NCBI RefSeq assembly: GCF_001939115.1
Contig: NZ_MQTZ01000042.1
Coordinates: 124,001-188,000 of the forward strand
DNA: 64,000 nucleotides
Source of the DNA: Leptolyngbya sp. 'hensonii'
Lineage (GTDB): Bacteria; Cyanobacteriota; Cyanobacteriia; GCF-001939115
Direction: 5' to 3'
Part shown: positions 7,861 to 19,046 of the stretch, in pieces
How positions within the stretch are numbered: position 1 is the first letter of the stretch
How the letters are laid out: every line of letters begins with the position of its first letter
The notes under the pieces: generated by a model
The model's input: only the letters and a program-made list of their open reading frames with translations
Databases searched by the model: none
What the model was told of the DNA's origin: nothing
Translations under genes and position numbers: made by a program

Positions 7861-9633
7861 CTAACGCTTCAGGGCAACCGCACAGCCATTGGTGTTTGCC
7901 AAAACACCCGGTGGGACCAGTGCAACAACATGAGGCACCGGACGGGGCTCATAGCCTACCAGAGATTGCCCTTTATAGGCCAGGGACGTGCTGGCTCCAG
8001 AGTCTAACATCACCGCATCCCGGAAGCCTGCCTTAGCCAGGATCTGCCCCAACTGAACAGATCCAACTGGATCGTGGGAGACCCCAATCACGGGCTGGCC
8101 CTGCTGGTTAATGCCCCAGAAGGCCCGATGCCGTTCAGCATCAAAATCAAACAGGGTGCCAAAGCTCTTGGCCGGTTGGGGTTCGCCATCCCTGACCAAA
8201 AAAGCCGCCCCGACAAAGGCATCGGTGACATCCGGCATTTCCAACTGAATCGCTTCCAGAGAGTCATGCACCTTCGCCTTAAAGGGAACAAACCTCACAG
8301 CCTGGGGACCGATTAGAACCAGGGGACGGCCATTTAAACGGGGATTTTCCGATCGATTGCCTGGGAGAAACTGGTTATTGACCTGACTCAGCACCGGCCC
8401 AATCATCACATTGGAATCCAGATATTCTAGGGAGAAAAACGCCCCATCTACCGCCGCTTCTGCCTTGGTCCCCGCAATAATTTCTGGAACCTGATAGCGA
8501 CTGCGAGCATGGATGGTCATAGGTTGACCGCCGCTAATAAAGGAAAAGCTAATGTTATCAACCTTGGTATTCGTCATCTGGATCGGCGTACTAAAGTCAA
8601 ACCCTCCCCGCCGGATACCAGGCAGTTTCGGACCTCCCCAGGCCTGGGGCAACAGTTCCATTGTGCGGGATTGGCCAAAGCGCTTGATAGCCAGCAGGCT
8701 TTCTGACTGTCCGGCAAACCCTTCATTCAGGTCGTCCATGGTCAGAGCCGCTTCATATCCGGCCTCCGTCACCAGTTTAGCCACCCGCTCGTCGTAAAAG
8801 CCCGCCGGATAGACAAAGTAGCGGATTGGGATGCCCAGGTTCTGCTCCAGAATGACTTTGGATGCAAAGATTTCCTGCTTCAGTTGGGCATTGGGCAGGG
8901 CTCGCAGGTCAGGGGGATGGCTGAGACTATGAGCGGCGATCGTCACCAGGGGATCGGCAGCCATCTCTTTCACCTGCTCCCAAGTCATGCTGGAACGCCC
9001 CAGTTGCTTATCGATCTTATTGGTGTAGATGGCAAAGACTGCCGGATAGCCATACTTTTTCAACAAGGGATAAACAAAGGTATAGTGCCCCCGGTATCCA
9101 TCATCAAAACTGAGCAGCACAGGCTTTGCAGGTAAGGGAACCCCAGTCCGCAGGTGGGCCACCAACTGCGCCATACTGATGGGCGTCAACCCATTGGTCC
9201 GAATCGCCTCCAGGTGATCTTCAAACTCTCCTGGGGTGACATCAAAGAAGACCTGCTTCTGAATCAAAATGTCGTGGTACATCAGGATGGGCACCTTGGC
9301 CTGCTTGGATCGATCGTGTAACTCGGGCCAGGGTGCAGGGTTGAAATAGGCCATGAGTTGGGGCAGCATCCCAACCAGGTAGGATTCGGTTCCAGTCGCC
9401 ACCTCGCCCACCCAGTTCACAGCCTGTACCAACCCATCAACCGATTTGGGCAGGGTAATGGGAGTCAGGTTCTGGGTTGGACAGGGATTGGTTGGTTCCT
9501 GAGCGATCGCAGGCAACCCAGGCAGAAGCAGTGGCAGAAGCGACAGGCTACCAGCCAGACTGAATCCCAATCCTGCTCGAACCCGATCAAAGAGAGCCGA
9601 TGGAAATGTATGTCGGGGCTGACGGTACACCAT
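7861..9633 (-). CDS. Secreted polysaccharide deacetylase fused to phosphodiester glycosidase (NAGPA-like) domain
   Basis: About 590 aa. The N-terminal signal peptide ends near LPAIAQ. A NodB-type polysaccharide deacetylase domain (about 115-310) shows MYHDI, the metal-binding pair in LLSFDDGY, the HSLSHPPDL H-x-x-x-H motif and FVYPAGFYDE. The C-terminal half (about 345-590) looks like a phosphodiester glycosidase/NAGPA domain (VDGAFFSLEY, then AVMLDSGASTSLAYKG near the end). The first domain removes acetyl groups from cell-wall or exopolysaccharide sugars; the second cleaves sugar phosphodiesters. A GTG lies two codons upstream (9639) of the ATG chosen. Acting on envelope glycan outside the plasma membrane is the likely role. 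Confidence 0.85.
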   Translation of the reverse strand: MVYRQPRHTFPSALFDRVRAGLGFSLAGSLSLLPLLLPGLPAIAQEPTNPCPTQNLTPITLPKSVDGLVQAVNWVGEVATGTESYLVGMLPQLMAYFNPAPWPELHDRSKQAKVPILMYHDILIQKQVFFDVTPGEFEDHLEAIRTNGLTPISMAQLVAHLRTGVPLPAKPVLLSFDDGYRGHYTFVYPLLKKYGYPAVFAIYTNKIDKQLGRSSMTWEQVKEMAADPLVTIAAHSLSHPPDLRALPNAQLKQEIFASKVILEQNLGIPIRYFVYPAGFYDERVAKLVTEAGYEAALTMDDLNEGFAGQSESLLAIKRFGQSRTMELLPQAWGGPKLPGIRRGGFDFSTPIQMTNTKVDNISFSFISGGQPMTIHARSRYQVPEIIAGTKAEAAVDGAFFSLEYLDSNVMIGPVLSQVNNQFLPGNRSENPRLNGRPLVLIGPQAVRFVPFKAKVHDSLEAIQLEMPDVTDAFVGAAFLVRDGEPQPAKSFGTLFDFDAERHRAFWGINQQGQPVIGVSHDPVGSVQLGQILAKAGFRDAVMLDSGASTSLAYKGQSLVGYEPRPVPHVVALVPPGVLANTNGCAVALKR

Positions 9634-9740
9634 ATTCACTAACTTTATAAGGAACTTACTTGCGACAGATTTAACCTAATTTTGCCAATTTGTCAGGTGT
9701 TTTAAACAACAAAAATTCCCTAGTTATAGTCACAAATGCA

Positions 9741-9774
9741 CTTGTGGAGACGTTGTATGCAACGTCTCCACAAG
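9741..9774. repeat. Perfect 15-bp-arm palindrome (GTGGAGACGTTG family)
   Basis: CTTGTGGAGACGTTG and its exact reverse complement are separated by TATG. It lies in the upstream region of the deacetylase gene and beyond the end of the DUF3172 gene. The core resembles the palindrome at 54772-54801, so it belongs to a dispersed cyanobacterial repeat family. Confidence 0.85.
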
Positions 9775-9808
9775 GCTTATCACCATAATTTAGAGCTCAA
9801 AGGTCAAT

Positions 9809-10300
9809 TCAGGAGGGGGAAACACCCTGCAACTGGTTGAGGAAAAGATTCTGGGCTCCATCGTTCTCATACACGCAATTGACCTGGGGAGACTGACTGA
9901 GATCTCCGGTGAAGCCGAAGGTGTTCATCCGTTGCTTACATTGCTGGACCTGCTCAGAGTTCACTAGCTTCCGCTGTTCCAGAATCGCCCAGTTACTGTT
10001 GCGTAAAACACAACCTGGTTGTGTTTTTGCCTGGGAGACGTAAATCTTGAAAGGATTCAGAGTAACGTAAATGCGGGCATCCATGGTAATTGCACTGGAG
10101 CCATACTGCAGGCAGAGTTCTTTATCTGGTGCGGCAGCATCAATCACTTCCCGACTGGCAATATTCTCCGGCCCTGAACTGGCCACGGAGCTAAAGCTAA
10201 TCCCAACCATGACCCCCAGTGAGAAAATAGCCCCGAGGACGGCAATCATGGCATAACTCAGACTGGACTTAAAGAGGGAAGGTTTTGATTTACGTTTCAT
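9809..10300 (-). CDS. DUF3172 family membrane-anchored protein
   Basis: 163 aa. A basic N-terminus (KRKSKPSLFKSS) precedes one hydrophobic helix (about residues 15-37), followed by an extracytoplasmic or lumenal domain with four Cys (CLQYGSS, PGCVLRNSNW, VQQCKQRM, VNCVYEND) that could form two disulfides. The pattern IYVTLNPFKIYVSQAKTQPGCVLRNSNWAILE is characteristic of DUF3172, a family I know only from cyanobacteria and plastid relatives. Function is unknown. It is divergent from the ABC ATPase gene. Confidence 0.75.
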   Translation of the reverse strand: MKRKSKPSLFKSSLSYAMIAVLGAIFSLGVMVGISFSSVASSGPENIASREVIDAAAPDKELCLQYGSSAITMDARIYVTLNPFKIYVSQAKTQPGCVLRNSNWAILEQRKLVNSEQVQQCKQRMNTFGFTGDLSQSPQVNCVYENDGAQNLFLNQLQGVSPS

Positions 10301-10446
10301 GGCAGGTTGAGACGTTTTTCTGAGCAGAATGAATTGGGACTACTTTAGCATACCCACCCTGATCTTCTCTGGTGCTCAATTTTGAGACGTTCCATTGGGT
10401 GATACCTTGGAGTATGGTTTGCCCTACCCTGTCCCTCCCTAGCTTC

Positions 10447-11298
10447 ATGACGATCGCCGTTTCTCTACAACACGTTTTCAAGACTTACAACCAGACGCCC
10501 GTCGTTACGGATCTGTCCCTCGAAATTGCTTCAGGAGAAATGTTTGGCCTCCTGGGTCCCAATGGGGCTGGTAAATCCACTACCATTCGAATGTTGACAA
10601 CCCTGACCCGTCCTACTCAGGGACAAGCTGAGGTGGCAGGCTATGACGTCGTCCGCTCCCCCCTGGAGGTTCGCCGCCGCATTGGGGTTGTGTTACAGCA
10701 GACCAGTGTGGATAATGACCTGACGGTTTGGGAAAATCTGGAGTTTCATGGTCGCCTCCATCATCTGCCCCAGACCCAGCGGCGACAGCAGATCGATCGC
10801 TGGTTGGATTACGTCGAACTGACCGATCGGCGGGACGATCGGGTCAAAACCCTCTCTGGGGGGATGAAACGCCGGTTGCAAATTGCCCGAGCCATGCTCC
10901 ATGGGCCGGAGATTTTGTTTTTGGACGAACCCACTGTGGGGCTGGACCCTCAAACCCGTCGCCGTCTCTGGGAAATTATTCGCGACCTGAATCGTCAGGG
11001 GATGACGATTCTGCTGACGACCCATTACATGGAAGAAGTGGAATACCTCTGTCAACGGATTGGCATTCTGGATGGGGGCAAACTGATCGAACTCAGCACC
11101 TTACCAGAACTCCGCCGTCAGTACGGGGAGGGGCTAGTCATGAAGCAAGATGGCGATCGCTGGGAGTATTTGTTCTTCCCCAGCCTGGAAGCTGCCAACC
11201 ACTATCTGGATCAACAACCGGATAAGACGGGTCTGATGGTTCGCCCCTCCAATCTGGAAGATATTTTTGTGAAGCGAACGGGTCGGAATCTGGATTAG
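10447..11298 (+). CDS. ABC transporter ATP-binding protein (DrrA/CcmA-like)
   Basis: 283 aa. It has a complete nucleotide-binding domain: Walker [11 protein letters not shown]-loop VVLQQTSVD, signature LSGGMKRRL, Walker [13 protein letters not shown] and the H-switch TTHYMEE. The C-terminal extension ending in [15 protein letters not shown] is typical of the daunorubicin-resistance/ABC-2 type group, which powers export of drugs, lipids or polysaccharides. The longer open frame begins at 10372, but homology starts at [10 protein letters not shown], so ATG 10447 is used. No ABC-2 permease is adjacent, because ilvC follows about 110 bp later. Its membrane partner must be elsewhere or the protein is an orphan. 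Confidence 0.9.
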   Translation: MTIAVSLQHVFKTYNQTPVVTDLSLEIASGEMFGLLGPNGAGKSTTIRMLTTLTRPTQGQAEVAGYDVVRSPLEVRRRIGVVLQQTSVDNDLTVWENLEFHGRLHHLPQTQRRQQIDRWLDYVELTDRRDDRVKTLSGGMKRRLQIARAMLHGPEILFLDEPTVGLDPQTRRRLWEIIRDLNRQGMTILLTTHYMEEVEYLCQRIGILDGGKLIELSTLPELRRQYGEGLVMKQDGDRWEYLFFPSLEAANHYLDQQPDKTGLMVRPSNLEDIFVKRTGRNLD

Positions 11299-11405
11299 TT
11301 CAAGATGGTAGAATTGACCCTGATCCTGCAGAAACCGAGGTACAAAGTCTGGTAACATCAAAGGTTTGCAGTATTAAATTTCAATCTCTCACGGAGATCC
11401 TCCCT

Positions 11406-12401
11406 ATGGCTCGCCTTTACTACGACTCTGACGCCAATTTAGACCTGCTAACTGGAAAAACCGTCACGATTATTGGTTACGGTTCTCAAGGTCATGCCCA
11501 TGCCCTCAACCTGAAAGACAGTGGTGTCAATGTCATCGTCGGGTTGTATCCCGGAAGCAAGTCTGTAGCAAAGGCCGAGGCCGCAGGGCTAACGGTTAAA
11601 CCTGTCGCAGAAGCAGCCAAAGCCGCCGATTTCATCATGATTTTGCTCCCGGATGAAGTCCAAAAGACTGTTTATCGGGAAGAGATTGAACCCCACCTGA
11701 CTGAGGGCAAAGTTCTGGCTTTTGCCCATGGTTTCAATATTCATTTTGCCCAGGTGGTGCCCCCAGCCCACGTCGATGTGGTTATGGTGGCTCCTAAGGG
11801 GCCTGGACATCTGGTCCGGCGTACCTACGAGCAAGGGCAGGGGGTCCCCTGTCTGTTTGCCGTCTATCAGGATGCCTCTGGGCAGGCCCGCGATCGGGCC
11901 ATGGCCTATGCCAAGGGCATTGGTGGCACCCGGGCCGGGATTCTGGAAACCTCCTTTCGGGAAGAAACCGAAACGGACTTGTTTGGAGAACAGGTGGTGC
12001 TTTGCGGTGGCCTCAGTGCCCTGATCAAAGCAGGTTATGAAACCCTCGTCGATGCGGGGTATCAGCCAGAGTTGGCCTATTTCGAGTGTCTGCACGAAGT
12101 GAAGCTGATTGTAGACCTGATTGTCGAGGGGGGACTGGCCAAGATGCGGGACAGCATCTCCAATACGGCTGAATATGGAGACTTCACCCGTGGTCCTCGG
12201 ATTGTCACCGATGAGACCCGTGCCGAAATGCGGAAAATTTTGGGGGAGATCCAGAGTGGCCAGTTTGCCCGGGAGTTTGTGCTGGAGAACCAGGCTGGCA
12301 AGCCCGGTTTCACGGCTATGCGGCGTCAGGAAGCTGAGCACCCGATCGAAGAAGTCGGGAAAGACCTGCGGGCTATGTTTAGCTGGCTAAAACAGGGCTA
12401 A
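11406..12401 (+). CDS. ilvC: Ketol-acid reductoisomerase (NADP+)
   Basis: 331 aa, a class I enzyme. It isomerises and reduces acetolactate or acetohydroxybutyrate in valine/isoleucine synthesis. It has the Rossmann motif [13 protein letters not shown] (about residues 25-37), metal and substrate residues in [10 protein letters not shown] and [11 protein letters not shown], and the C-terminal SNTAEYGD block. GGAGATCC stands upstream of ATG 11406. It is a single gene, convergent with psaK across a shared terminator. Confidence 0.98.
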   Translation: MARLYYDSDANLDLLTGKTVTIIGYGSQGHAHALNLKDSGVNVIVGLYPGSKSVAKAEAAGLTVKPVAEAAKAADFIMILLPDEVQKTVYREEIEPHLTEGKVLAFAHGFNIHFAQVVPPAHVDVVMVAPKGPGHLVRRTYEQGQGVPCLFAVYQDASGQARDRAMAYAKGIGGTRAGILETSFREETETDLFGEQVVLCGGLSALIKAGYETLVDAGYQPELAYFECLHEVKLIVDLIVEGGLAKMRDSISNTAEYGDFTRGPRIVTDETRAEMRKILGEIQSGQFAREFVLENQAGKPGFTAMRRQEAEHPIEEVGKDLRAMFSWLKQG

Positions 12402-12465
12402 AAAGCTCAGGGGCGCACTTCCCATGAATCCATAAGCCGTGCGCCCCTTCAAGCTAAGTTTTAAT
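12400..12465. terminator. Bidirectional terminator between ilvC and psaK
   Basis: GGGGCGCAC (12410-12418) pairs with GTGCGCCCC (12439-12447), extended outward by AGCT/AGCT. On the minus strand the stem is followed by GAGCTTTTT, on the plus strand by a weaker TTTT near 12459. It sits exactly between two convergent genes, so it probably ends both transcripts. Confidence 0.8.
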
Positions 12466-12480
12466 GATTTTTGCTGATGC

Positions 12481-12777
12481 CTACAGTAAGCCAGCAGCAC
12501 TGAGTCCGAGAACGAAACCAGCACCCAAAATATGGCCGAAGCTCAGGGTTGCCAGCAGTTCAGGAGTTCCAAACTTGTCCCAGATCGCAGGCAGGGACAG
12601 GGGGAAGCGGGGGCCACCTTCACCAGCGTGTTGAATGGCATAGCGACCGATCGCAACTGCAAACAGGCAGCTCAGGATCATAACGATTCCTGTAGAAGGA
12701 CTCCAGGACGTAGTTCTGGCAACTGCGAGTAAAGTAGGGTAAAACAACTTAAAATTCTCCCGTATTGATAAACTCAT
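12481..12777 (-). CDS. psaK: Photosystem I reaction-centre subunit PsaK
   Basis: 98 aa. PsaK is a peripheral two-helix subunit of photosystem I in the thylakoid membrane. The sequence SWSPSTGIVMILSCLFAVAIGRYAI (first helix), a Gly/Pro-rich stromal loop with LPAIWDKFGTPELLATLSFGHILGAG and a second hydrophobic stretch fit the family. ATG 12777 is preferred over the TTG at 12786. A TATAAT box (12791-12796) lies only 13 bases upstream, so either the transcript has a very short leader or translation starts further in. The 91-bp gap to the divergent trpF must hold both promoters; it contains repeated GTTAA elements near 12834-12857. Confidence 0.92.
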   Translation of the reverse strand: MSLSIRENFKLFYPTLLAVARTTSWSPSTGIVMILSCLFAVAIGRYAIQHAGEGGPRFPLSLPAIWDKFGTPELLATLSFGHILGAGFVLGLSAAGLL

Positions 12778-12868
12778 CCAAACCAAAAGGATTATAAAAA
12801 GCGCTTAGCGAAAAATTTTCTTTTGTTTTAAGAGTTAACAGTCAGGTTAAGGTTTAATACATTTTCCC

Positions 12869-13552
12869 GTGCGGATCAAAATTTGTGGACTCATGCGATC
12901 GGATCAGGCCCTGGCGATCGCCCAGAAAGGTGCAACTGCTCTGGGCTTCATTTGTGTGCCTACATCACCCCGGTATATTTCGGCTGCAGAGGTCAGAATC
13001 ATTTCCCAGGACCTGATCCAGGCCAATCCGTCTGTCGATCGGATTGGCATTTTCGTCGATGCACCCCTGGAAAAAATTGATCAGACTGTAAGCATGGCCT
13101 ATCTCACGGGTGTGCAACTGCATGGGCAGGAATCCCCCCAATTCTGCCAGCAGGTGCGGCAGGCATTGCCCCAGGTGGAAATCATCAAGGCCATTCGGGT
13201 GAAAAGCCCAGAAAGCCTCCGTCATCTGGAGCGTTACCAGGCAGGCATTGACACGCTACTGCTGGATGCCTACCACCCTCAGATGCCGGGAGGTACCGGG
13301 CAACGCCTACCCTGGTCCAGTTTGCAGGGATTGCGGCCCTCCTATCCCTGGTTTCTAGCCGGGGGGTTAACGCCAGATAATATCCTGGAAGCCTTGCAAA
13401 TATTGCAACCCGATGGCATCGACCTTTCCAGTGGCCTGGAACAGGCCCCCGGAAATAAGGACCTGGCCAAGGTCGATCGATTATTTGATCAACTCCGACT
13501 GCAACCCCGTTCAATCCAGGCTCGCATTTTGCCCGGGTTGAACAATCCGTAG
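12869..13552 (+). CDS. trpF: Phosphoribosylanthranilate isomerase
   Basis: 227 aa from a GTG start. TIM-barrel enzyme of tryptophan synthesis that converts N-(5-phosphoribosyl)anthranilate to the carboxyphenylamino-deoxyribulose phosphate. Motifs include [11 protein letters not shown] (catalytic Cys near residue 6), [28 protein letters not shown] (catalytic Asp), [19 protein letters not shown] and [15 protein letters not shown]. The last about 20 residues extend past the usual end and overlap the convergent FAD-oxidase gene by 64 bases. It is not in a trp operon here, as is common in cyanobacteria. Confidence 0.96.
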   Translation: MRIKICGLMRSDQALAIAQKGATALGFICVPTSPRYISAAEVRIISQDLIQANPSVDRIGIFVDAPLEKIDQTVSMAYLTGVQLHGQESPQFCQQVRQALPQVEIIKAIRVKSPESLRHLERYQAGIDTLLLDAYHPQMPGGTGQRLPWSSLQGLRPSYPWFLAGGLTPDNILEALQILQPDGIDLSSGLEQAPGNKDLAKVDRLFDQLRLQPRSIQARILPGLNNP

Positions 13553-14850
13553 GGGTCAACCAATTCCTTAAAGCGCAACTGCTCCAGGTCTACTGCTTTC
13601 ATACCCCCATCTTCCAGAATGTAGGTGTGGGGATTGAAAATCAGGGCTCCCTCCGCTTCGTGAGCCTGAATAATGGCATTCAACCGCTCCTCTGTGGTGT
13701 AGCGCATCACCTGCAGTCCCACAGGCTTAACAGCGCCTCCCACCCGCAGAAACTCCAGATGCATCATCACCTCATCCCCAAACTGATGCATCATCTGTTC
13801 TACCCGATCGAGATCCGGGAATAGGGTTTGGAGATAGGTCAGAGCCGGATCAACGTTGCGGGCGTGCAGAGTCGTATGGTTCCAGCTATATTCCCCTAAA
13901 GAGACTCCCTTGCTGGCATCTTGGGCTGATTTCTGATAGCAGATTTGACCATCCCACTGGCGCACCAGGGCCTCCAGAGCCTCCAGGGCCGACTCAGCCA
14001 CGATCACCAGCGCACAGTGGCTCTCTGCAGGAATGACATCCCGGAAGGCAGTAAAGTAACTGGGAAGGGGCCAGGCAGAGACAGAAATGAGTTTTTTAAT
14101 CAGTCCATCTGCCTGCGCCAGGTCCTGACCAAAATGAGCCGCTGATCTGAAATCCGAAAAGGCCACGATCGCCTCAGCCCAGGGGTAGGCGGGGCCGAGG
14201 GGAATTTCCAGTTGAGTGAGAATGCCATTGGTGCCATAGGCATGGTTGACCTTCTGCACCTCATCTCCCCGCAACACCAGCACCCGGGGCTGATCCTCCA
14301 GAGTCACCACCCGAACCGCCAGCAGGTTGCCCCGATCACGCAACTGTCCGTAGGTAATCGACCCAATTCCACCGCTACCGCCCGCAATGAAGCCCCCGAT
14401 CGTGGCCGTTTTGTAGGTTGAAGGAGCCATGCGAATTTCCCAGCCAATTTCCCGCGCCTGTTTATCCAGGGCTGCCAGTTTTACCCCCGGCTCTACACAG
14501 GCCAACCCTGGTTCCAGACGGAGGATGGCTTGCATTCGGGTCATGTCGAGGATAATTCCCCCCTCCAGGGGCACACATTGACCATAGTTGCCCGTTCCCG
14601 CCCCGCGCACCGTCAACGGCACCTGATGACGAACACAAACCTCAGCCACCCGTAAGACCTCAGCCTCGCTCACCGGACGTACCACCAGGTCACCCGTTTT
14701 TCCCTCTAATTGCTTCTGCAGGACGGGACTGAAGTGGTAATAGTCTACAGAGAGCTTCATCACCTGAGCCAAGTCGGTGATCACATCCAATCCTGCCAGA
14801 TCGGATAAAAGGACATCCAGCGAGGTCGATCGAGCTGGGGTTAAAGTCAT
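13489..14850 (-). CDS. FAD-binding oxidoreductase (GlcD-like)
   Basis: About 453 aa. It has a PCMH/FAD-binding-4 domain near residues 55-235 with [16 protein letters not shown] and [20 protein letters not shown], then a C-terminal oxidase domain ending with [14 protein letters not shown], the typical end of glycolate/D-lactate dehydrogenase-like flavoproteins. The substrate is probably a 2-hydroxy acid, but this cannot be fixed from sequence. ATG 14850 is preferred: GGAG lies 6 bases before it and would overlap the ATG at 14862. No GlcE or GlcF partner is adjacent. The 3' end runs 64 bases into trpF on the opposite strand. Confidence 0.88.
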   Translation of the reverse strand: MTLTPARSTSLDVLLSDLAGLDVITDLAQVMKLSVDYYHFSPVLQKQLEGKTGDLVVRPVSEAEVLRVAEVCVRHQVPLTVRGAGTGNYGQCVPLEGGIILDMTRMQAILRLEPGLACVEPGVKLAALDKQAREIGWEIRMAPSTYKTATIGGFIAGGSGGIGSITYGQLRDRGNLLAVRVVTLEDQPRVLVLRGDEVQKVNHAYGTNGILTQLEIPLGPAYPWAEAIVAFSDFRSAAHFGQDLAQADGLIKKLISVSAWPLPSYFTAFRDVIPAESHCALVIVAESALEALEALVRQWDGQICYQKSAQDASKGVSLGEYSWNHTTLHARNVDPALTYLQTLFPDLDRVEQMMHQFGDEVMMHLEFLRVGGAVKPVGLQVMRYTTEERLNAIIQAHEAEGALIFNPHTYILEDGGMKAVDLEQLRFKELVDPYGLFNPGKMRAWIERGCSRS

Positions 14851-14892
14851 GCCATTCTCCAAAAAGCAACTGGTTCAAAGCGACTGTTTCTA

Positions 14893-14919
14893 GAGGATGT
14901 CTGAAAATGCTACATCCTC
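14893..14919. other. Intergenic region between FAD oxidase and SpoIIE-type phosphatase; 8-bp inverted repeat
   Basis: The 356-bp divergent gap 14851-15206 contains no ORF that I trust. The only structure seen is GAGGATGT (14893-14900) repeated inverted as ACATCCTC (14912-14919) with an 11-base spacer, 43 bp upstream of the FAD-oxidase start. It could be an operator or a leader hairpin. No convincing promoter boxes were picked out. Confidence 0.35.
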
Positions 14920-15206
14920 ATCCTCTCAATTGTTGGGATTCCCACCTTCCTGAACGGTAGCGTATCAGGCAGAACTGCAAAAAGCAGGAGAAGGGCCAAT
15001 CAGGGGAGAGAGGAAAAAGTTGGTTCAACCTCATATCGGGAATAATTTGATAGAGTCTAGATCCTGACTGCCCAGGCAGCCCAGATGCTGGTTGTCTTAA
15101 CAAGCCTGACTTTCAGTAGATGCTACCAAGTAGGACAAAGGCCCAGGCAGACGTTAAGGATCATCAAACTCTCTATTTCCTACTGTTCAGGCAATATTAA
15201 GAAATC

Positions 15207-17165
15207 ATGCAATTACTCAGGCCCGCTATCATGTTGATGAATCGACTCAAATATCCTCAGAAATTTGCTCTAATTAGCTGCCTTTTCATTTTACCCCTGG
15301 GCTTGATCATGTATCTCCTGTTCTCAGAGATTCAAAGTCGAGTTGACTTCGCTCGGAAGGAAATAATGGGCAACCGATACCTCCGAGAATTAAGACAGTT
15401 TTCTGCGCTGATCCCAACCTTCCAGCTCCATGATCAATTATCTAACAGTTCTACCAATGAAACCAGGAGACTAGAGCAGGAAATTACACAAAGATTGCAA
15501 ACCTTAGAATTTCTCGATCGAGAATTAGGGGCCACCTTACTCACGACAAAGAAGTTACAGCAAATGCGGCAATCCTGGAATACCCTACAGCAGAACCAAA
15601 GTAATTGGAGTCGTGAAACCAAAGCGGAATACTATAACCTGATATACCGACGAATTCAGGATTTGAGGGCTCAAGTTGGAGATCAATCTAACCTGATCCT
15701 GGATCCGGATCTAGACACTTACTATTTGATGGATACTATCTTATTGAAATTACCTGATATTCAAAAAAATTTAGTTGAACTTCAAATCATTAGCAAAGAA
15801 ATCACACGTTCGAAACAAATTACACCTGTAGACAAGGCCCGTCTGATTGTTTTATTGGGGATCATCCAGGATGGCGCTAGTGATCTGCAACGGAATACAG
15901 AAACTGCTTTTCAAAATAATCCTTTACATAATCTCAGGCCCAAGCTTTCCAGTTCTGTCAATCAGTTAATTCAAGATTTACAGCAATTAACGACTCAAAT
16001 CAATTCCATCCTTGAGTTGAAGGATCCAGCCAAAATCACCCTGGATGCCCAGACACAACTGAGCCTAAAAGATAGCTTTATACTCTGGGACAAAACCCTT
16101 CTAGAATTAGATTTTTTATTACAACATCGAATTGATGGCTTTATTCAAAAACAGGTGTTCATCTCTATTTTTGTTTGCATAATTTTAGTGATTGTGACTT
16201 ACCTGTTCATCGGGTTTTATCGGGGTGTCATGCAGACCATCTCTGGCTTAAGTTCTGCCTCCAAGCAGATGATTGCAGGCTCTTTACAGGTAGCAGTGAC
16301 CTTGGATAGTCGCGATGAGTTAGCAGAAGTGGTCAAATCCTTCAACAATATTGCCGGTGCACTGGTCAAGGCCAATCAAGAAATTACTGGTCTGAATACC
16401 CAACTCCAGGCGGAAAATTTGCGTATGAGTACCGAATTAGAAGTCACCCGACGGTTGCAGCAAATGATTTTACCCCTGGAAGAGGAGTTGGCGCAGCTTG
16501 GGGGCCTTGACATTGCAGGGTTTATGGAACCTGCTGCCGAGGTCGGTGGGGACTACTACGATGTCTTGCACCAGAACGGCAAGATTAACATTGGCATTGG
16601 CGATGTCACCGGCCATGGTCTGGAAAGTGGCGTTGTCATGATTATGGCCCAGACAGCTGTCCGTACCCTGATAGCCAATGGAGAATCCGATCCAGCCCGG
16701 TTATTAAATGCGGTGAATCGCATTATCTACGACAATACCCGTCGGATGAAATCTCGCAAGAACATGACCCTGGCTTTGTTAGAGTATGAGGCGGGTGCCC
16801 TGCGCCTAAGTGGACAGCATGAAGAATTGATTGTGGTCCGTCAGGATGGAACCATTGAGCAAGTAGATACCCTGGATTTGGGCTTTCCCCTGGGCATTGA
16901 ATCTGATATTACGTCCTTTGTGGCTGAAACTAAGGTCAATCTGCAATGCGGAGATATTGCCATCCTTTATACCGATGGCATCACCGAGGCCATGAATGCT
17001 CAAAGGCAACAATATGGTCTGGAACGCATGTATGCTGTCCTCCAGGAAAATCGGGATCGATCGGTGCACGAAATTCGCCAGGCAGTCATTCAGGATGTGA
17101 TGCGCCATATTGGAGAGCAGAAAGTTTTTGACGATATCACCCTGGTGGTCATGAAGCAAAAGTAG
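15207..17165 (+). CDS. Membrane-bound SpoIIE/RsbU-type serine phosphatase with HAMP domain
   Basis: 652 aa. The first transmembrane helix (about 20-42) is followed by an extracytoplasmic helical sensor of roughly 270 residues, the second helix (about 317-340), a HAMP-like region, a short coiled coil (LNTQLQAENLRMSTELEVTRRLQQ) and a PP2C-type phosphatase domain (about 430-650). The metal-binding motifs GGDYYDV, IGIGDVTGHG, ILYTDGITEA and DDITLVVM are all present, so it should be active. Such proteins dephosphorylate anti-sigma-antagonist (STAS) proteins in partner-switching pathways. No STAS or anti-sigma gene is adjacent, and the stimulus is unknown. Alternative in-frame ATGs occur within the first 12 codons. 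Confidence 0.9.
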   Translation: MQLLRPAIMLMNRLKYPQKFALISCLFILPLGLIMYLLFSEIQSRVDFARKEIMGNRYLRELRQFSALIPTFQLHDQLSNSSTNETRRLEQEITQRLQTLEFLDRELGATLLTTKKLQQMRQSWNTLQQNQSNWSRETKAEYYNLIYRRIQDLRAQVGDQSNLILDPDLDTYYLMDTILLKLPDIQKNLVELQIISKEITRSKQITPVDKARLIVLLGIIQDGASDLQRNTETAFQNNPLHNLRPKLSSSVNQLIQDLQQLTTQINSILELKDPAKITLDAQTQLSLKDSFILWDKTLLELDFLLQHRIDGFIQKQVFISIFVCIILVIVTYLFIGFYRGVMQTISGLSSASKQMIAGSLQVAVTLDSRDELAEVVKSFNNIAGALVKANQEITGLNTQLQAENLRMSTELEVTRRLQQMILPLEEELAQLGGLDIAGFMEPAAEVGGDYYDVLHQNGKINIGIGDVTGHGLESGVVMIMAQTAVRTLIANGESDPARLLNAVNRIIYDNTRRMKSRKNMTLALLEYEAGALRLSGQHEELIVVRQDGTIEQVDTLDLGFPLGIESDITSFVAETKVNLQCGDIAILYTDGITEAMNAQRQQYGLERMYAVLQENRDRSVHEIRQAVIQDVMRHIGEQKVFDDITLVVMKQK

Positions 17166-17252
17166 CCCCTCCAGGGATGCGACAGCCCATTGGAGCCTTC
17201 TTTTCCCCCCATTAGGGGGCAATTTCCTCTGGCTGGGCTTGTGTCACAATAA

Positions 17253-19013
<1,761 letters not shown>

Positions 19014-19046
19014 AGCCTATTCGTAAAGAAAATTGGGTGATTAATT

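Noticed and set aside
11351-11375. Possible NtcA site (GTA-N8-TAC) upstream of ilvC
   Set aside because: Only one half-site is present; the second half does not match TAC at the required spacing.
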